Position numbers and translations under genes: made by a program. 45,846 nt of DNA from NCBI GenBank assembly GCA_022361195.1, contig JAKSBJ010000196.1, positions 1 through 45,846 of the forward strand, read 5' to 3'. Every line of letters begins with the position of its first letter. The first letter of the stretch is position 1. This DNA comes from Flavobacteriales bacterium. Its GTDB lineage: Bacteria; Bacteroidota; Bacteroidia; Flavobacteriales_D; Crocinitomicaceae. Shown here in pieces: positions 24,377-33,203 of the stretch. Below the pieces are notes generated by a model, which was not told where the DNA came from, did not search any database, and saw only the letters and a list, made by a program, of their open reading frames with translations.

Positions 24377-25864
24377 ATGGAACGTTTAGGCCATCAATAT
24401 GATTCAGTTGTTATTGGGGCCGGACTGGCAGGCCTGGCCATTGCACTTCGATTGAAAAAAAGAGGGCAAAAGGTATTGGTCTTAGAACGGAATCCAACTC
24501 CAGGAGGTAAGTTAGCCGAATATGAGTGGGAGGGATATCGTTGGGACAGAGGTCCGTCTCTTTTTACTTTACCCGAACAAATTGACGAACTTTTTCGGTT
24601 GTTTGATAAAGATCCACGAGTTTATTTCAATTACCATAAAACCACGGAAAATTGCCGTTATTTTTTTGAAGACGGCCAACAATTCACCTTTTTTGCCGAT
24701 CCAGAAAAACGTCAGGCAGAATTAAAGCAGCATTTTGATAAAGATACATTGGCTTCGATAGAAGAATACATTCAGCAGGCCGATGAACAATACAATGGTA
24801 TTGGTCAATTATTTATAGATCGGCCTAAACTTAAACTTAGAGACTTTCTCTCAGCTGAGTTTTTAAAAGAAACACCAAAGTTCATGTCACGCCAGCTTCA
24901 GGGAAGCTTAAATCAACATAATAAGCGGCATTTAAAGGACGACAAATTGGTCCAACTTTTTAACCGATTTGGAACTTATAATGGTTCTAACGCTTATGAA
25001 ATGTCTGGTATTTATAGCATGATTTGCAGTTTAGAGCTTAAAGACGGAACCTATTTCCCTCGAAAAGGAATGCGTTCTATAGTTACCTCCCTGCATCAAT
25101 TGGCCATAGAGGAAGGAATCGATTTTCTATTCAATCAGACGAATATCCAGCTTAGCCCAAAAGGAAGTTCTTACCAGTGTGTTTCCAATGAAAACACATG
25201 GGATGTGGTCAATGTGGTATCGGCCATTGATCATCTTAACTTTTACCAAAACATTTTGGGAGATAATAAAGCGGTCGGAAAATATAAAAAACAAGAACGC
25301 TCTACCTCGGCCTTGGTTTTCTATTGGGCCATCAATAAAAAGCCATCAGAAATAGGCTTACACAATATCTTTTTTTCATCGGATTATCAAAAGGAATTCA
25401 ACCAACTGTTTAAGAAAAAACAATTGGCTGACGAACCTACTATATATATTCATAACAGTTCCTTTATCAATCCGGATGACGCACCCAATGATGGACAAAA
25501 CTGGTTCGTAATGGTCAATACTCCGGCTGGTCTTCAACCAAATAATGAGCAAATTCAATCCATTCGCCAGCATATTATTCAACGTCTCCAAAAGCAGGGA
25601 ATTGACATTGAAAATCACATTTTGCATCAGGATACCTGGACTAAAGAGGATTTGGAAGTGGAAAGTGGAGCTTATTTAGGAGCACTGTATGGAGCATCAT
25701 CTAATGGGAAATTCGCTCCTTTTCAACGACATGGTAATGTGAGTAAAAAATACAGGAATTTATATTTCTGCGGAGGAACTGTTCATCCGGGAGGAGGAAT
25801 TCCGTTAGTACTAAAATCAGCAAAGATTGTTGATCAATTAATGACTCAAAATCAAAAGCAATGA
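24377..25864 (+). CDS. crtD: CrtI-family carotenoid 3,4-desaturase (CrtD-like)
   Basis: A 495-residue FAD protein paralogous to CrtI. It opens with VVIGAGLAGLAIALRLKKRG and LVLERNPTPGGKLAEYEW, and closes with NLYFCGGTVHPGGGIPLVLKSAKI. The PGGGIPLVLKSA ending, where CrtI has PGPGVPPAMISGQ, is typical of CrtD, which introduces a 3,4 double bond in 1-hydroxycarotenoids. Its pairing with cruF directly downstream (four-base overlap) strongly supports this. A second phytoene- or neurosporene-type desaturase remains possible. Confidence 0.82.
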   Translation: MERLGHQYDSVVIGAGLAGLAIALRLKKRGQKVLVLERNPTPGGKLAEYEWEGYRWDRGPSLFTLPEQIDELFRLFDKDPRVYFNYHKTTENCRYFFEDGQQFTFFADPEKRQAELKQHFDKDTLASIEEYIQQADEQYNGIGQLFIDRPKLKLRDFLSAEFLKETPKFMSRQLQGSLNQHNKRHLKDDKLVQLFNRFGTYNGSNAYEMSGIYSMICSLELKDGTYFPRKGMRSIVTSLHQLAIEEGIDFLFNQTNIQLSPKGSSYQCVSNENTWDVVNVVSAIDHLNFYQNILGDNKAVGKYKKQERSTSALVFYWAINKKPSEIGLHNIFFSSDYQKEFNQLFKKKQLADEPTIYIHNSSFINPDDAPNDGQNWFVMVNTPAGLQPNNEQIQSIRQHIIQRLQKQGIDIENHILHQDTWTKEDLEVESGAYLGALYGASSNGKFAPFQRHGNVSKKYRNLYFCGGTVHPGGGIPLVLKSAKIVDQLMTQNQKQ

Positions 25865-26481
25865 CGATTAAACAGCTAAAAAAATACCTGCCTTTCGTTC
25901 TGGCTTTTTTCCATCTTATCGGCCTTGGGATTTTTATCTATAACCACAAAGCACCTGACCTTTCATACGTGACTATAACACTAAGTGCTTTGGTGGTATT
26001 GTTAATGGAAAAGAAGCATCAACTCACTTATCTTGTTTTTGCCGTTATTTTCGCCGGTGGATATTTAGTTGAACTAATTGGGGTACAAACAGGCTATTTA
26101 TTTGGTGAGTACTCTTATTTACCATCCATGGGTCCTACAATTATGGATACACCCATTTTTATTGGTGCTTGTTGGTATGGTGTAGTAGTTGGAGCTGCAA
26201 ATATTGCACGATATGTAAAAGGTAGTCCCTTAATGCGTTCGTTATTGGCGGCTATATTGGCTGTTGCCATGGATATTGTTTTGGAACGAACGGCTATTGC
26301 TTACGGACTTTGGTCATGGATTAATGATTCGGTTCCTTTTTACAATTATTTCTGCTGGTTCTTGTTTTCCTTTTTATTTGCCTGGCTCTACCTCCGAAAA
26401 ACGGAGGAAAAAAATAAGTTGTCAGTGTGGTTATATATCATTTGGTTTTTATTTTTCTCGATCTTAAGTATTTTTAGGTAA
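25861..26481 (+). CDS. cruF: Carotenoid 1,2-hydratase, CruF family
   Basis: A 206-residue integral membrane protein with about seven hydrophobic segments, matching the carotenoid biosynthesis family (formerly DUF422) that includes CruF. FAGGYLVELIGVQTGYLFGEYSY at ~64-86, with the conserved Glu and Gly, and LLAAILAVAMDIVLERTAI near 120-140 are characteristic. CruF adds water across the terminal double bond of gamma-carotene or lycopene ends to give a tertiary 1'-hydroxyl. It sits between the CrtD-like gene (four-base overlap) and the lycopene cyclase gene (no gap). Confidence 0.85.
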   Translation: MTIKQLKKYLPFVLAFFHLIGLGIFIYNHKAPDLSYVTITLSALVVLLMEKKHQLTYLVFAVIFAGGYLVELIGVQTGYLFGEYSYLPSMGPTIMDTPIFIGACWYGVVVGAANIARYVKGSPLMRSLLAAILAVAMDIVLERTAIAYGLWSWINDSVPFYNYFCWFLFSFLFAWLYLRKTEEKNKLSVWLYIIWFLFFSILSIFR

Positions 26482-27174
26482 TTGAAAGGATTATATCTCA
26501 TATTAGATTTGTCCACCGTGTTTTTTCCCCTGGTGTTGAGTTTTGACAAAAGAGTTCATTTTTTTCGTCATTGGAAAGCTACTCTTTTAGCAACCTTACT
26601 GGTTGGCATTCCTTTCATTATTTGGGATGTGATATTTACCCATCGTGGATATTGGGGATTTAATGAGGATTACCTGATAGGGTGGGAATTGTTTGAACTT
26701 CCGATAGAGGAGATTCTGTTTTTCTTTGTAATTCCATTTGCTTGTGTCTTTATTTACGCCTGTGTTAAACACTATTTTGCCAAATGGAAATTCATGAACT
26801 TTAATTTTCTCATTTATTTGGGAGTGTTTGCACTAATGAGCTTTATCATTTGGCAAGAAAACGTAGGGTGGTATTCCGTTTCCGTATGTGGATTGACTTT
26901 TGTAAGCTTATTATACATTGGCCGTAAAAGGAAAGAATATCCGTTTTTACCGCTCACATTTTTAATTTCCCTGCTTCCGTTTTTAGTCGTGAATGGCATT
27001 TTAACAGGTTCATTTATTGATGCTCCAATTGTGTGGTATTCCGAAGAACAATTTTCATCCATTCGTCTTTTTACCATCCCCATTGAGGATATCTTATACT
27101 CCTGGAATTTAATTGCATTAAACTGTTTGATTTTTGATTGGATCGGGAAGGGGCCAGACCCAAGTGAAAAATAA
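26482..27174 (+). CDS. Lycopene beta-cyclase, CrtYc-CrtYd fused type
   Basis: A 230-residue membrane protein made of two tandem lycopene-cyclase domains. Each domain keeps the P-x-E-E/D motif needed for activity: LPIEEILFFF near 72-81 and IPIEDILYSW near 204-213. The first domain also has a DLSTVFFPLVLSF opening and WDVIFTHRGYWGFNEDYL. Such proteins cyclise lycopene at one or both ends; given CruF and CrtD, single-end cyclisation to gamma-carotene is expected. The start is a TTG immediately after the cruF stop; no ATG lies near enough and the first residues fit the family. This is the last carotenoid gene visible. Confidence 0.88.
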   Translation: MKGLYLILDLSTVFFPLVLSFDKRVHFFRHWKATLLATLLVGIPFIIWDVIFTHRGYWGFNEDYLIGWELFELPIEEILFFFVIPFACVFIYACVKHYFAKWKFMNFNFLIYLGVFALMSFIIWQENVGWYSVSVCGLTFVSLLYIGRKRKEYPFLPLTFLISLLPFLVVNGILTGSFIDAPIVWYSEEQFSSIRLFTIPIEDILYSWNLIALNCLIFDWIGKGPDPSEK

Positions 27175-27209
27175 ATTTTCCTATTTTACATTTCCAACCT
27201 CCTCATGCT

Positions 27210-27217
27210 TAACTTTG
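27210..27217 (+). promoter_or_regulatory. -7 box before the TonB receptor gene
   Basis: TAACTTTG is a perfect TAnnTTTG ending 19 bases before the ATG at 27237, in the 62-base gap after the carotenoid operon. It suggests the receptor has its own promoter rather than depending only on crt readthrough. No terminator is visible in the gap. Confidence 0.5.
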
Positions 27218-27236
27218 AAAACACAATCTTTGTCAA

Positions 27237-29597
27237 ATGAGAGCGATACTACTTTTAATTGCATTTGTTTTTTCCATTCATCTCTCAGCACAGGATCTTA
27301 CACAAACGGTTCGTGGATCATTAGTAGATAAGGAAACTTTTCAACCCATTGTAGGAGCCAAAGTGGTAATCTTAAATACCGAACCACTTTTGGGAAGCGT
27401 AACTGATTTGGATGGTAAATTCCGAATTGAAAACGTTCCGGTTGGAAAACAAATTATCCTTATTACTTCTGTGGGGTATGAACCCTATCAAAATTCCAAT
27501 CTTGAAGTTGGAGCAAAAGAGGTAATTCTAAACCTTGAACTTACTGAGTCGGTTAAAATGATGAACAAGGTTGAGGTAAAGGCTAAGAAGAAAGGGGAGA
27601 CGATTAATAAAATGGCAACGGTAAGTATTCGTTCTTTTTCAGTAGAGGAGTCGAATCGTTATGCGGGAAGTAAAAATGATGTAGCCCGAATGGCTCAAAA
27701 TTATGCGGGAGTTCAAGGGGCAGATGATTCCCGAAATGACATTGTAATTCGTGGAAATTCTCCAACTGGAGTTTTGTACAGAATGGAGGGAATTGATATT
27801 CCTAATCCAAACCACTTTGCCCGATTTGGGACTACGGGTGGACCGATTTCTATGTTGAATAATAATGTTCTGGCGAATTCAGATTTTTTAACTGGAGCCT
27901 TTCCTGCTGAATACGGAAATGCATTGGCGGGTGTATTTGACTTGAAAATGCGAAGTGGAAATAATGAAAAGCATGAGTTCATGTTTCAAATGGGGTTTAA
28001 TGGTGCTGAGTTAATTGCCGAAGGACCTATTTCCCGAAAAAAGGGCTCATCGTATTTGGTGAATTACCGTTATTCAACGTTGGAGCTATTTAAGCTGATG
28101 GGAATTAATTTTGGCTCAACAGCTACACCAAATTATCAGGATGGTAGTTTTAAGTTCAATTTTCCTTCAAAAGGTGGTTTGACAACCATTTTTGGTATTG
28201 GAGGAACCTCCAAGGTGGCTATTTTGGCTGCAGAGGCGGATAGTTCAGATTTATTTGCGTTGGATTACAGCAACACACGTTTTAAATCTCGAATGGGAGT
28301 GGTAGGAATTACACATAAACAAAGAGCAGGGAAAAAGGCTTACTTCAGAGCATCTCTCGGTTTTCATTCCAGCCTAAATGATATTGTGAACGATACGGTT
28401 GATTATAATTTTGAAAATCCGTTTACAAACTTTGTCAGCAATTCGATTATCTCAAAGGCAACATCGGATATTTTTTATAATCGAAAGATTAATTCAAAAC
28501 ATGCTTTTAAAGTTGGTTTTCATGCCGATTTGTATCTCATGAGCCTAAATGATTCCCTTTACCGAAATACTTTGGGACAATTTGTGAGCTTGAGAGATTT
28601 TGAAGGAAACACCTTTTTGTGGCAGCCTTATGCGCAATATCAATGGCGACCAACCAATCGTTTGATGATTAATCTTGGAGCACATGCACAGGGACTAACA
28701 TTAAACAGTGAAGCTTTAATAGAGCCTCGTTTGGGAGTAGGGTGGAATTTATCAGAGAAGGACAGATTGAGCTTTGGATATGGATTACATTCTCAAATTC
28801 AACCTCTGGAAATGTATTTCCAGCAGACGTTAGTAGGATCGAATTTAGTGGAGACGAATCGAAATGTGAAATTCTCTAAAAGTCATCATTTGGTATTGGG
28901 GTACCAACATCGTTTCAGGCATGGAATTCAAGCTAAGCTAGAAGGATATTATCAGTATTTATATGACATCCCTGTTGAGATGGATTCAACGGCCTTTTCA
29001 ATCGTGAACTTTGGGGCCGATTTTAATACTGCTTTACCAGACTCTTTGGTGAGTAATGGGACAGGTCGTAATTATGGGGTAGAGCTGACGTTGGAGAAAT
29101 TTTTAGATAAAGGATTTTACTTCCTGGTGACCACTTCACTCTATGAAAGTTTCTATACTGCAGGGGACGGAAATGAGTATAATTCGGCTTTTAACGGGAA
29201 TTTTACTTCCAATGTTTTGGTTGGATATGAACTGCGATTTAAAAAATGGAAAAAGACACAGGCATCCATGACCTTTGATGCAAAATATACCCTCAATGGA
29301 GGAAAACGATACACACCAATTTTATTGGAAGAAAGTATTGCCGCTGGAACAGAGGTAAGGGATTGGAACAATGTCAATTCAGCTCGTTATGCGAATTATA
29401 CCCGTGGAGATTTTAGAATTGGATTTAAGCTGGTTGGGAAAAAAATTGCCCAGGAATGGGCGTTAGATATCCAAAATATTACCAATTATCGTAATGTGTT
29501 TTATCAGGAATATAGCGAGGCACAAGAACGAATTAATACTACTTACCAAACCGGATTCCTACCTATTTTCCAGTATAGGTTGTACATCACACCCTAA
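27237..29597 (+). CDS. TonB-dependent outer membrane receptor with carboxypeptidase-regulatory domain
   Basis: A 786-residue outer-membrane protein. Signal peptide 1-19 (cleavage after LSAQ). Residues ~24-105 are a carboxypeptidase-regulatory-like beta domain (VRGSLVDKETFQPIVGAKVVIL, then GKFRIENVPVGKQIIL). Residues ~130-235 are a plug domain (NDIVIRGNSPTGVLYRMEGIDIPNP). The remainder is a beta-barrel of alternating aromatic strands, ending in IFQYRLYITP. It resembles SusC/FecA-like receptors that import ligands with TonB energy; the ligand is unknown. The final residues do not show a classical terminal Phe. No SusD partner is adjacent, which argues against a polysaccharide locus. Confidence 0.88.
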   Translation: MRAILLLIAFVFSIHLSAQDLTQTVRGSLVDKETFQPIVGAKVVILNTEPLLGSVTDLDGKFRIENVPVGKQIILITSVGYEPYQNSNLEVGAKEVILNLELTESVKMMNKVEVKAKKKGETINKMATVSIRSFSVEESNRYAGSKNDVARMAQNYAGVQGADDSRNDIVIRGNSPTGVLYRMEGIDIPNPNHFARFGTTGGPISMLNNNVLANSDFLTGAFPAEYGNALAGVFDLKMRSGNNEKHEFMFQMGFNGAELIAEGPISRKKGSSYLVNYRYSTLELFKLMGINFGSTATPNYQDGSFKFNFPSKGGLTTIFGIGGTSKVAILAAEADSSDLFALDYSNTRFKSRMGVVGITHKQRAGKKAYFRASLGFHSSLNDIVNDTVDYNFENPFTNFVSNSIISKATSDIFYNRKINSKHAFKVGFHADLYLMSLNDSLYRNTLGQFVSLRDFEGNTFLWQPYAQYQWRPTNRLMINLGAHAQGLTLNSEALIEPRLGVGWNLSEKDRLSFGYGLHSQIQPLEMYFQQTLVGSNLVETNRNVKFSKSHHLVLGYQHRFRHGIQAKLEGYYQYLYDIPVEMDSTAFSIVNFGADFNTALPDSLVSNGTGRNYGVELTLEKFLDKGFYFLVTTSLYESFYTAGDGNEYNSAFNGNFTSNVLVGYELRFKKWKKTQASMTFDAKYTLNGGKRYTPILLEESIAAGTEVRDWNNVNSARYANYTRGDFRIGFKLVGKKIAQEWALDIQNITNYRNVFYQEYSEAQERINTTYQTGFLPIFQYRLYITP

Positions 29598-29610
29598 ATT
29601 GAATAGTAAA

Positions 29611-30606
29611 TTACTTCTTCACCCTTCGAATCAAGAGAACTCCAAACAGAGCGACTAATAAAATTGGTAAAGTAATCACCCAAAAATTAGAATTTCCACC
29701 CCAACCAAAATCAGAGGCAATCTCATAGGGGTCATTAAACATCATAGGGATAAAATCCTTTTCGGTCAATTCTCTTGTTGATAGTTCATCAATCGTTCCG
29801 TAGAAATTATCTTTTTGTGCTAAAACAGCTGAAAAGTCAAAGTTTGGATTCTTCTCATTATAGGTAATCACAATATTATCCTCGGCGGTTGGAATTAGAT
29901 CTTGAAATTCCATTTTCAGAATTTTTGACTTTTCATCGTATCGAAAAGCAGAATCGGGAATGGCTCCATGAATATCATCCAATCCCATATTGTCCATTAA
30001 TTGAATCAGAATTTTCCCATTACCAATAGGCGGTTTCCAACTTGCTCCTGATTCTAACAAATAGATAAATCCGTTTAACTGTGATTTACTGTACCCTTTT
30101 CGTACAGTGGCATCGTTGGTATTAACAATAAAATAAACCTCAATTAGAGTTACCGTATCAGGATTAAAGCAAGCTTCCCATAAATACCAATTTTCTGCAT
30201 CGTTATTCCATTCATTCTCACCTTCACTTTTAAGCAAAGGAACGGACTCTGAATTCATCGAAACTTTCATCTGATACAATTCATCAAAATAAATTTCACT
30301 ACGTTTTGTGCCTTGTGCCTTATCCATGAAAGAATTTATGGGGTAACCAGCTGTCATACGTATGGTATCCTGCTCATCATTTTGCATCCAATATTGGCCT
30401 TTAACAACCGCAAAACCCTTGTAGAGCTGAATGCTGACAATTTCTTTCAGCATTTGAATTTTTTGAAACGAACTACTGTCCTCTGGAAATAAAAGAGTAA
30501 ATCCACCTCCACCTCCAGCCGACCACAGGCCAGGCTGTGCAGAATTAGACCAGCTAAAATGACAAAGCCCGACGACAAATAACAACAGAATAAGGGATCG
30601 TTTCAT
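29611..30606 (-). CDS. Signal-peptide protein with C-terminal membrane anchor, unknown family
   Basis: A 331-residue protein. Residues 1-23 are a signal peptide (ending WSNSAQ), residues ~40-300 a beta-rich extracytoplasmic domain, and ~308-327 a C-terminal membrane helix followed by RRVKK, so it should be a type I membrane protein with the large domain outside the cytoplasm. I do not recognise a named family; the early IVSIQLYKGFAVVKGQYWMQNDEQDTI followed by AGYP faintly resembles DUF4424-type domains. It lies 63 bases downstream of the probable true end of the Kunitz gene on the same strand and is convergent with the TonB receptor. Confidence 0.65.
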   Translation of the reverse strand: MKRSLILLLFVVGLCHFSWSNSAQPGLWSAGGGGGFTLLFPEDSSSFQKIQMLKEIVSIQLYKGFAVVKGQYWMQNDEQDTIRMTAGYPINSFMDKAQGTKRSEIYFDELYQMKVSMNSESVPLLKSEGENEWNNDAENWYLWEACFNPDTVTLIEVYFIVNTNDATVRKGYSKSQLNGFIYLLESGASWKPPIGNGKILIQLMDNMGLDDIHGAIPDSAFRYDEKSKILKMEFQDLIPTAEDNIVITYNEKNPNFDFSAVLAQKDNFYGTIDELSTRELTEKDFIPMMFNDPYEIASDFGWGGNSNFWVITLPILLVALFGVLLIRRVKK

Positions 30607-30928
30607 AGATGTATTTTAAATCAAAAATAGCATTAATGAACAATCCTGTAATCGGGTGTTTTACGGATATTATATAGTCACACAAGCAACTTTCACATTC
30701 TTCTTCAGTTTCAAACCCAAGGGGGCTACAACCAATATAGACTTTGGATGCGCAACTTTTAGAGCTGGAATTGTAAAACCAACGTTCGTAAACATCAAAA
30801 CAAGGTCCATTGGGAGCAACATCTCCACATCCTGGATTATTCTCATTTGGGCAGGCCGTATTGCAAGAGGCAAATAATCCTCCCAAAACCAAAAAGGCCA
30901 TTGTTGAATAGACTAATTTCGATCTCAT
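30554..30928 (-). CDS. Lipoprotein with Kunitz/BPTI-type protease inhibitor domain, probable 3' frameshift
   Basis: The frame reads 124 residues. Residues 1-22 are a lipoprotein signal (LFASC22). Residues 34-78 match the Kunitz fold: C34-x8-C43-x15-C59-x7-C67-x10-C78, with GPC-F-x4-RWFYN aligning to GPC-K-x4-RYFYN of BPTI, so the P1 residue would be Phe44. In BPTI the last disulfide uses C-x3-C, but here C78 is followed by C81 and C83 and then a 41-residue tail that runs 53 bases into the next gene. Reading one base on after C78 gives C-x3-C and a stop at 30670-30672, so the last turn looks frameshifted at the AAA run (complement of 30691-30693). It may be a sequencing error or a real mutation. 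Confidence 0.7.
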   Translation of the reverse strand: MRSKLVYSTMAFLVLGGLFASCNTACPNENNPGCGDVAPNGPCFDVYERWFYNSSSKSCASKVYIGCSPLGFETEEECESCLCDYIISVKHPITGLFINAIFDLKYIYETIPYSVVICRRALSF

Positions 30929-31018
30929 AACCTCAAATTAAATCCATTGTTATTTAGCGTCAATAGAAATTAAGGTTCTTTAAGATTACTTAAGGGATTT
31001 TAAGAAATTGAAAAAGGC

Positions 31019-31026
31019 TACTTTTG
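31019..31026 (+). promoter_or_regulatory. Putative -7 box for the methyltransferase gene
   Basis: TACTTTTG is a perfect TAnnTTTG that ends four bases before the ATG at 31031, implying a very short or absent leader. No -33 element is clear. Confidence 0.35.
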
Positions 31027-31030
31027 TTGT

Positions 31031-31876
31031 ATGAACAGGAGCTTTGCAGATCATTGGAAGGACTATGAGTTGATTGATGCCGGAGGAGATAAGAAACTGG
31101 AACGTTGGGGAGATATAATCACCATTCGTCCCGATAGGAACGCCTATTTTAAAGCTGTTCTTCCTTATAGTAAATGGTTGGAGAAAGCACATTTTGTCTT
31201 TGAAGAAGAAAGCCATACCAAGGGAAAATGGAAATCTCTTGAGTTAGAAGCTGAGGAGAATTGGGATATTGTTTTCAAAGACTTAAAATTTAATTTAAAA
31301 CTTACACGATTTAAGCATTTAGGATTATTTCCAGAGCAAAACATTAATTGGAGTTTTGTTATGGAAAATTTGCATGTAGAAGATCGTTTTTTGAACCTTT
31401 TCGGATATACCGGTGCCGCAAGTCTTGCAGCACGAACAAAAGGTGCTAAAGTCATTCATTGTGATTCCGTAAAACAAGTTATTCAGTGGGGAAGAGAAAA
31501 TATGGAAGCTTCTTCGCTTGATGGGATTTCATGGGTTTTGGAAGATGCCTTAAAATTTGCGGGTAGAGAAGTTAAACGAGGAAATAAGTACAAAGGTGTT
31601 ATCATGGATCCGCCAGCTTATGGAATTGGTGCTAAAGGTGAGCGTTGGAAGATTGAGAATAAAATAGATGACTTAATGAGCATGGCCTCTGAGTTAATAG
31701 AAAAGGGAGGTTTCTTAATTCTTAACACCTATTCTCCCAAATTACAGGAAAAAGAAATCCTCCAACTTTGCCAAAAGTACTTTCCTCAATCAAAACACGA
31801 AGTTTCGACACTTTGCATTAAAAGTACCACGGGTAAGGTGATTGAATATGGTGTCTTGAGTCGAATTATACTTTAG
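31031..31876 (+). CDS. Class I SAM-dependent methyltransferase, RlmI-like
   Basis: A 281-residue protein. SAM-binding motif I is LNLFGYTGAASLAA near 117-130, an acidic motif II follows (VIHCDSVKQVIQWGRENM), and motif IV is VIMDPPAYG near 193-201, the DPPxYG form used by RlmI/TrmK-like RNA base methyltransferases that modify cytosine or adenine. It lacks the N-terminal PUA domain of E. coli RlmI. The target is probably RNA, perhaps 23S rRNA, but this is inferred. A decayed copy of its 3' end lies about 1.1 kb downstream. Confidence 0.8.
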   Translation: MNRSFADHWKDYELIDAGGDKKLERWGDIITIRPDRNAYFKAVLPYSKWLEKAHFVFEEESHTKGKWKSLELEAEENWDIVFKDLKFNLKLTRFKHLGLFPEQNINWSFVMENLHVEDRFLNLFGYTGAASLAARTKGAKVIHCDSVKQVIQWGRENMEASSLDGISWVLEDALKFAGREVKRGNKYKGVIMDPPAYGIGAKGERWKIENKIDDLMSMASELIEKGGFLILNTYSPKLQEKEILQLCQKYFPQSKHEVSTLCIKSTTGKVIEYGVLSRIIL

Positions 31877-31919
31877 TGTGTACAGAAATGTATGGGAAGT
31901 CAATAGCTTTAAAAAGGTT

Positions 31920-32852
31920 TTACTGGAAGTTTATTAATAACTTACCCTTTTGGCTATTATTTTCCGTTTCAATTTTCCATACATAAATACCAGTTCCACA
32001 GTCTATACTAATCTTGTGTTCTCCGGGAGACAGATGTTCTGAGTGTATTAATTTGCCTGCTAAGTTGTAGAGCTGAAATTCACCTCCGCCACTACGAACA
32101 ACAAAATTACCTTGGTTTGGGTTAGGATAAATGTTAATTATTGGGATATCCTTTTCATTTGATTCTGTATTTAGAAATTGGGCGAAATCCTCTTCAGTAT
32201 ATGGACATTGACTTCCTCTTATTTGCACACCGTTTTCAGTATAGCACATTAGATTATTTGTAACCGGTAGATTTCCAAAAAGATCCCATTTTAGAGGGAA
32301 ATGTGCACTCAAAAATCTTTCCATTATTGTCATTCGACAGCTGCTAATTGCAGGATGTTGATAGGTATATGTTTTATAGTAAATTCCATCAACTAATACC
32401 GAGTCCATTTCAACTAGGGGCAGTTCCCACATATTAAAATCATTAGGTGCAGAATTTCCCATAAAGAGAATTGTATCTGTGCTTCCTAAACTCCTTGATA
32501 TACCAAAATCAAAAAACAATTTTTCTTCAGGATATAGTTCCTCTTTAAAATATACTCTTTTGGTCAAAGTGTCCGTCCTAAAGGCTCCTATGTAATGTAA
32601 CGAATCATAAAATGGTGGAATCGCCATTCCGTAGTGCCGATAAAATTTTGTGTAGGTATATTCGCCAATTATTGTGTCGTAGTCTTGGTCTGGAATTGTA
32701 TAGTGATAGTAGGCATTTGCAAAAAAAGGATCGGGGTGATACATATAACCGTACCAATTGGCAGAACTATCTGGAGGTGCAAAGTAGTTTTCTTGAGTAG
32801 TACCAATAAAGGGGATCAGAATGAAAAGAATGGCGACCAATATAGAATTCAT
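31920..32852 (-). CDS. Exported protein with T9SS C-terminal sorting domain
   Basis: A 310-residue protein with a signal peptide (1-19, ending GTTQ). Residues ~25-225 have no family I recognise and are rich in Tyr, Asp and Pro. Residues ~235-310 are a type A T9SS sorting domain: INIYPNPNQGNFVV, then FQLYNLAGKLIHSE and GIYVWKIE, ending KLLINFQ. It should be exported by the type IX system. It lies between the methyltransferase gene and the decayed copy of that gene. Confidence 0.75.
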   Translation of the reverse strand: MNSILVAILFILIPFIGTTQENYFAPPDSSANWYGYMYHPDPFFANAYYHYTIPDQDYDTIIGEYTYTKFYRHYGMAIPPFYDSLHYIGAFRTDTLTKRVYFKEELYPEEKLFFDFGISRSLGSTDTILFMGNSAPNDFNMWELPLVEMDSVLVDGIYYKTYTYQHPAISSCRMTIMERFLSAHFPLKWDLFGNLPVTNNLMCYTENGVQIRGSQCPYTEEDFAQFLNTESNEKDIPIINIYPNPNQGNFVVRSGGGEFQLYNLAGKLIHSEHLSPGEHKISIDCGTGIYVWKIETENNSQKGKLLINFQ

Positions 32853-32980
32853 AGAGCGGAGTTATGACTGCTTTTTGACAAGAATTATGCCAGAAAACAC
32901 TAAGGAAGAAGAGACTAAGACTCGAAGTTGTTTTTCATCATACGGCATTTTCTAGAAGCAGAACTCGAAATTTTAATAGG

Positions 32981-33040
32981 TTGCATTAAAAGTACCATGG
33001 GAGGGGGGATTGAATAGGGCGTATTGCGTCTAACTATTCT
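32981..33040 (+). pseudogene. Decayed copy of the methyltransferase 3' end
   Basis: Bases 32981-33040 align without gaps to 31813-31872, the last codons of the RlmI-like gene, with 48 of 60 identical by my count. The first 17 bases, TTGCATTAAAAGTACCA, match exactly. Weaker similarity extends left to about 32925. Read in the same frame it gives C-IKST as in the gene and then a TAG. It is therefore a non-functional remnant of a duplication. Confidence 0.7.
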
Positions 33041-33203
33041 ATAATATTTGATGATTTTCAAATGAATTAAACCGCCATTCAATCAATGGTTTAAAGGGTT
33101 TTTAACAATTTAATTTGAATAGTTTAGAAGATTTCAACCAACCCTTTTGCCCTTGATAACCGTTATAGGGTTGAAATGGGATATTTGTTTTCAATACTAT
33201 TAC

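Noticed and set aside
27237..29597. Polysaccharide utilisation locus
   Set aside because: The TonB receptor has no SusD partner or glycoside hydrolase beside it.
29611..30606. Firm assignment of this protein to DUF4424
   Set aside because: The resemblance is limited to a short N-terminal stretch and cannot be checked without a profile search.
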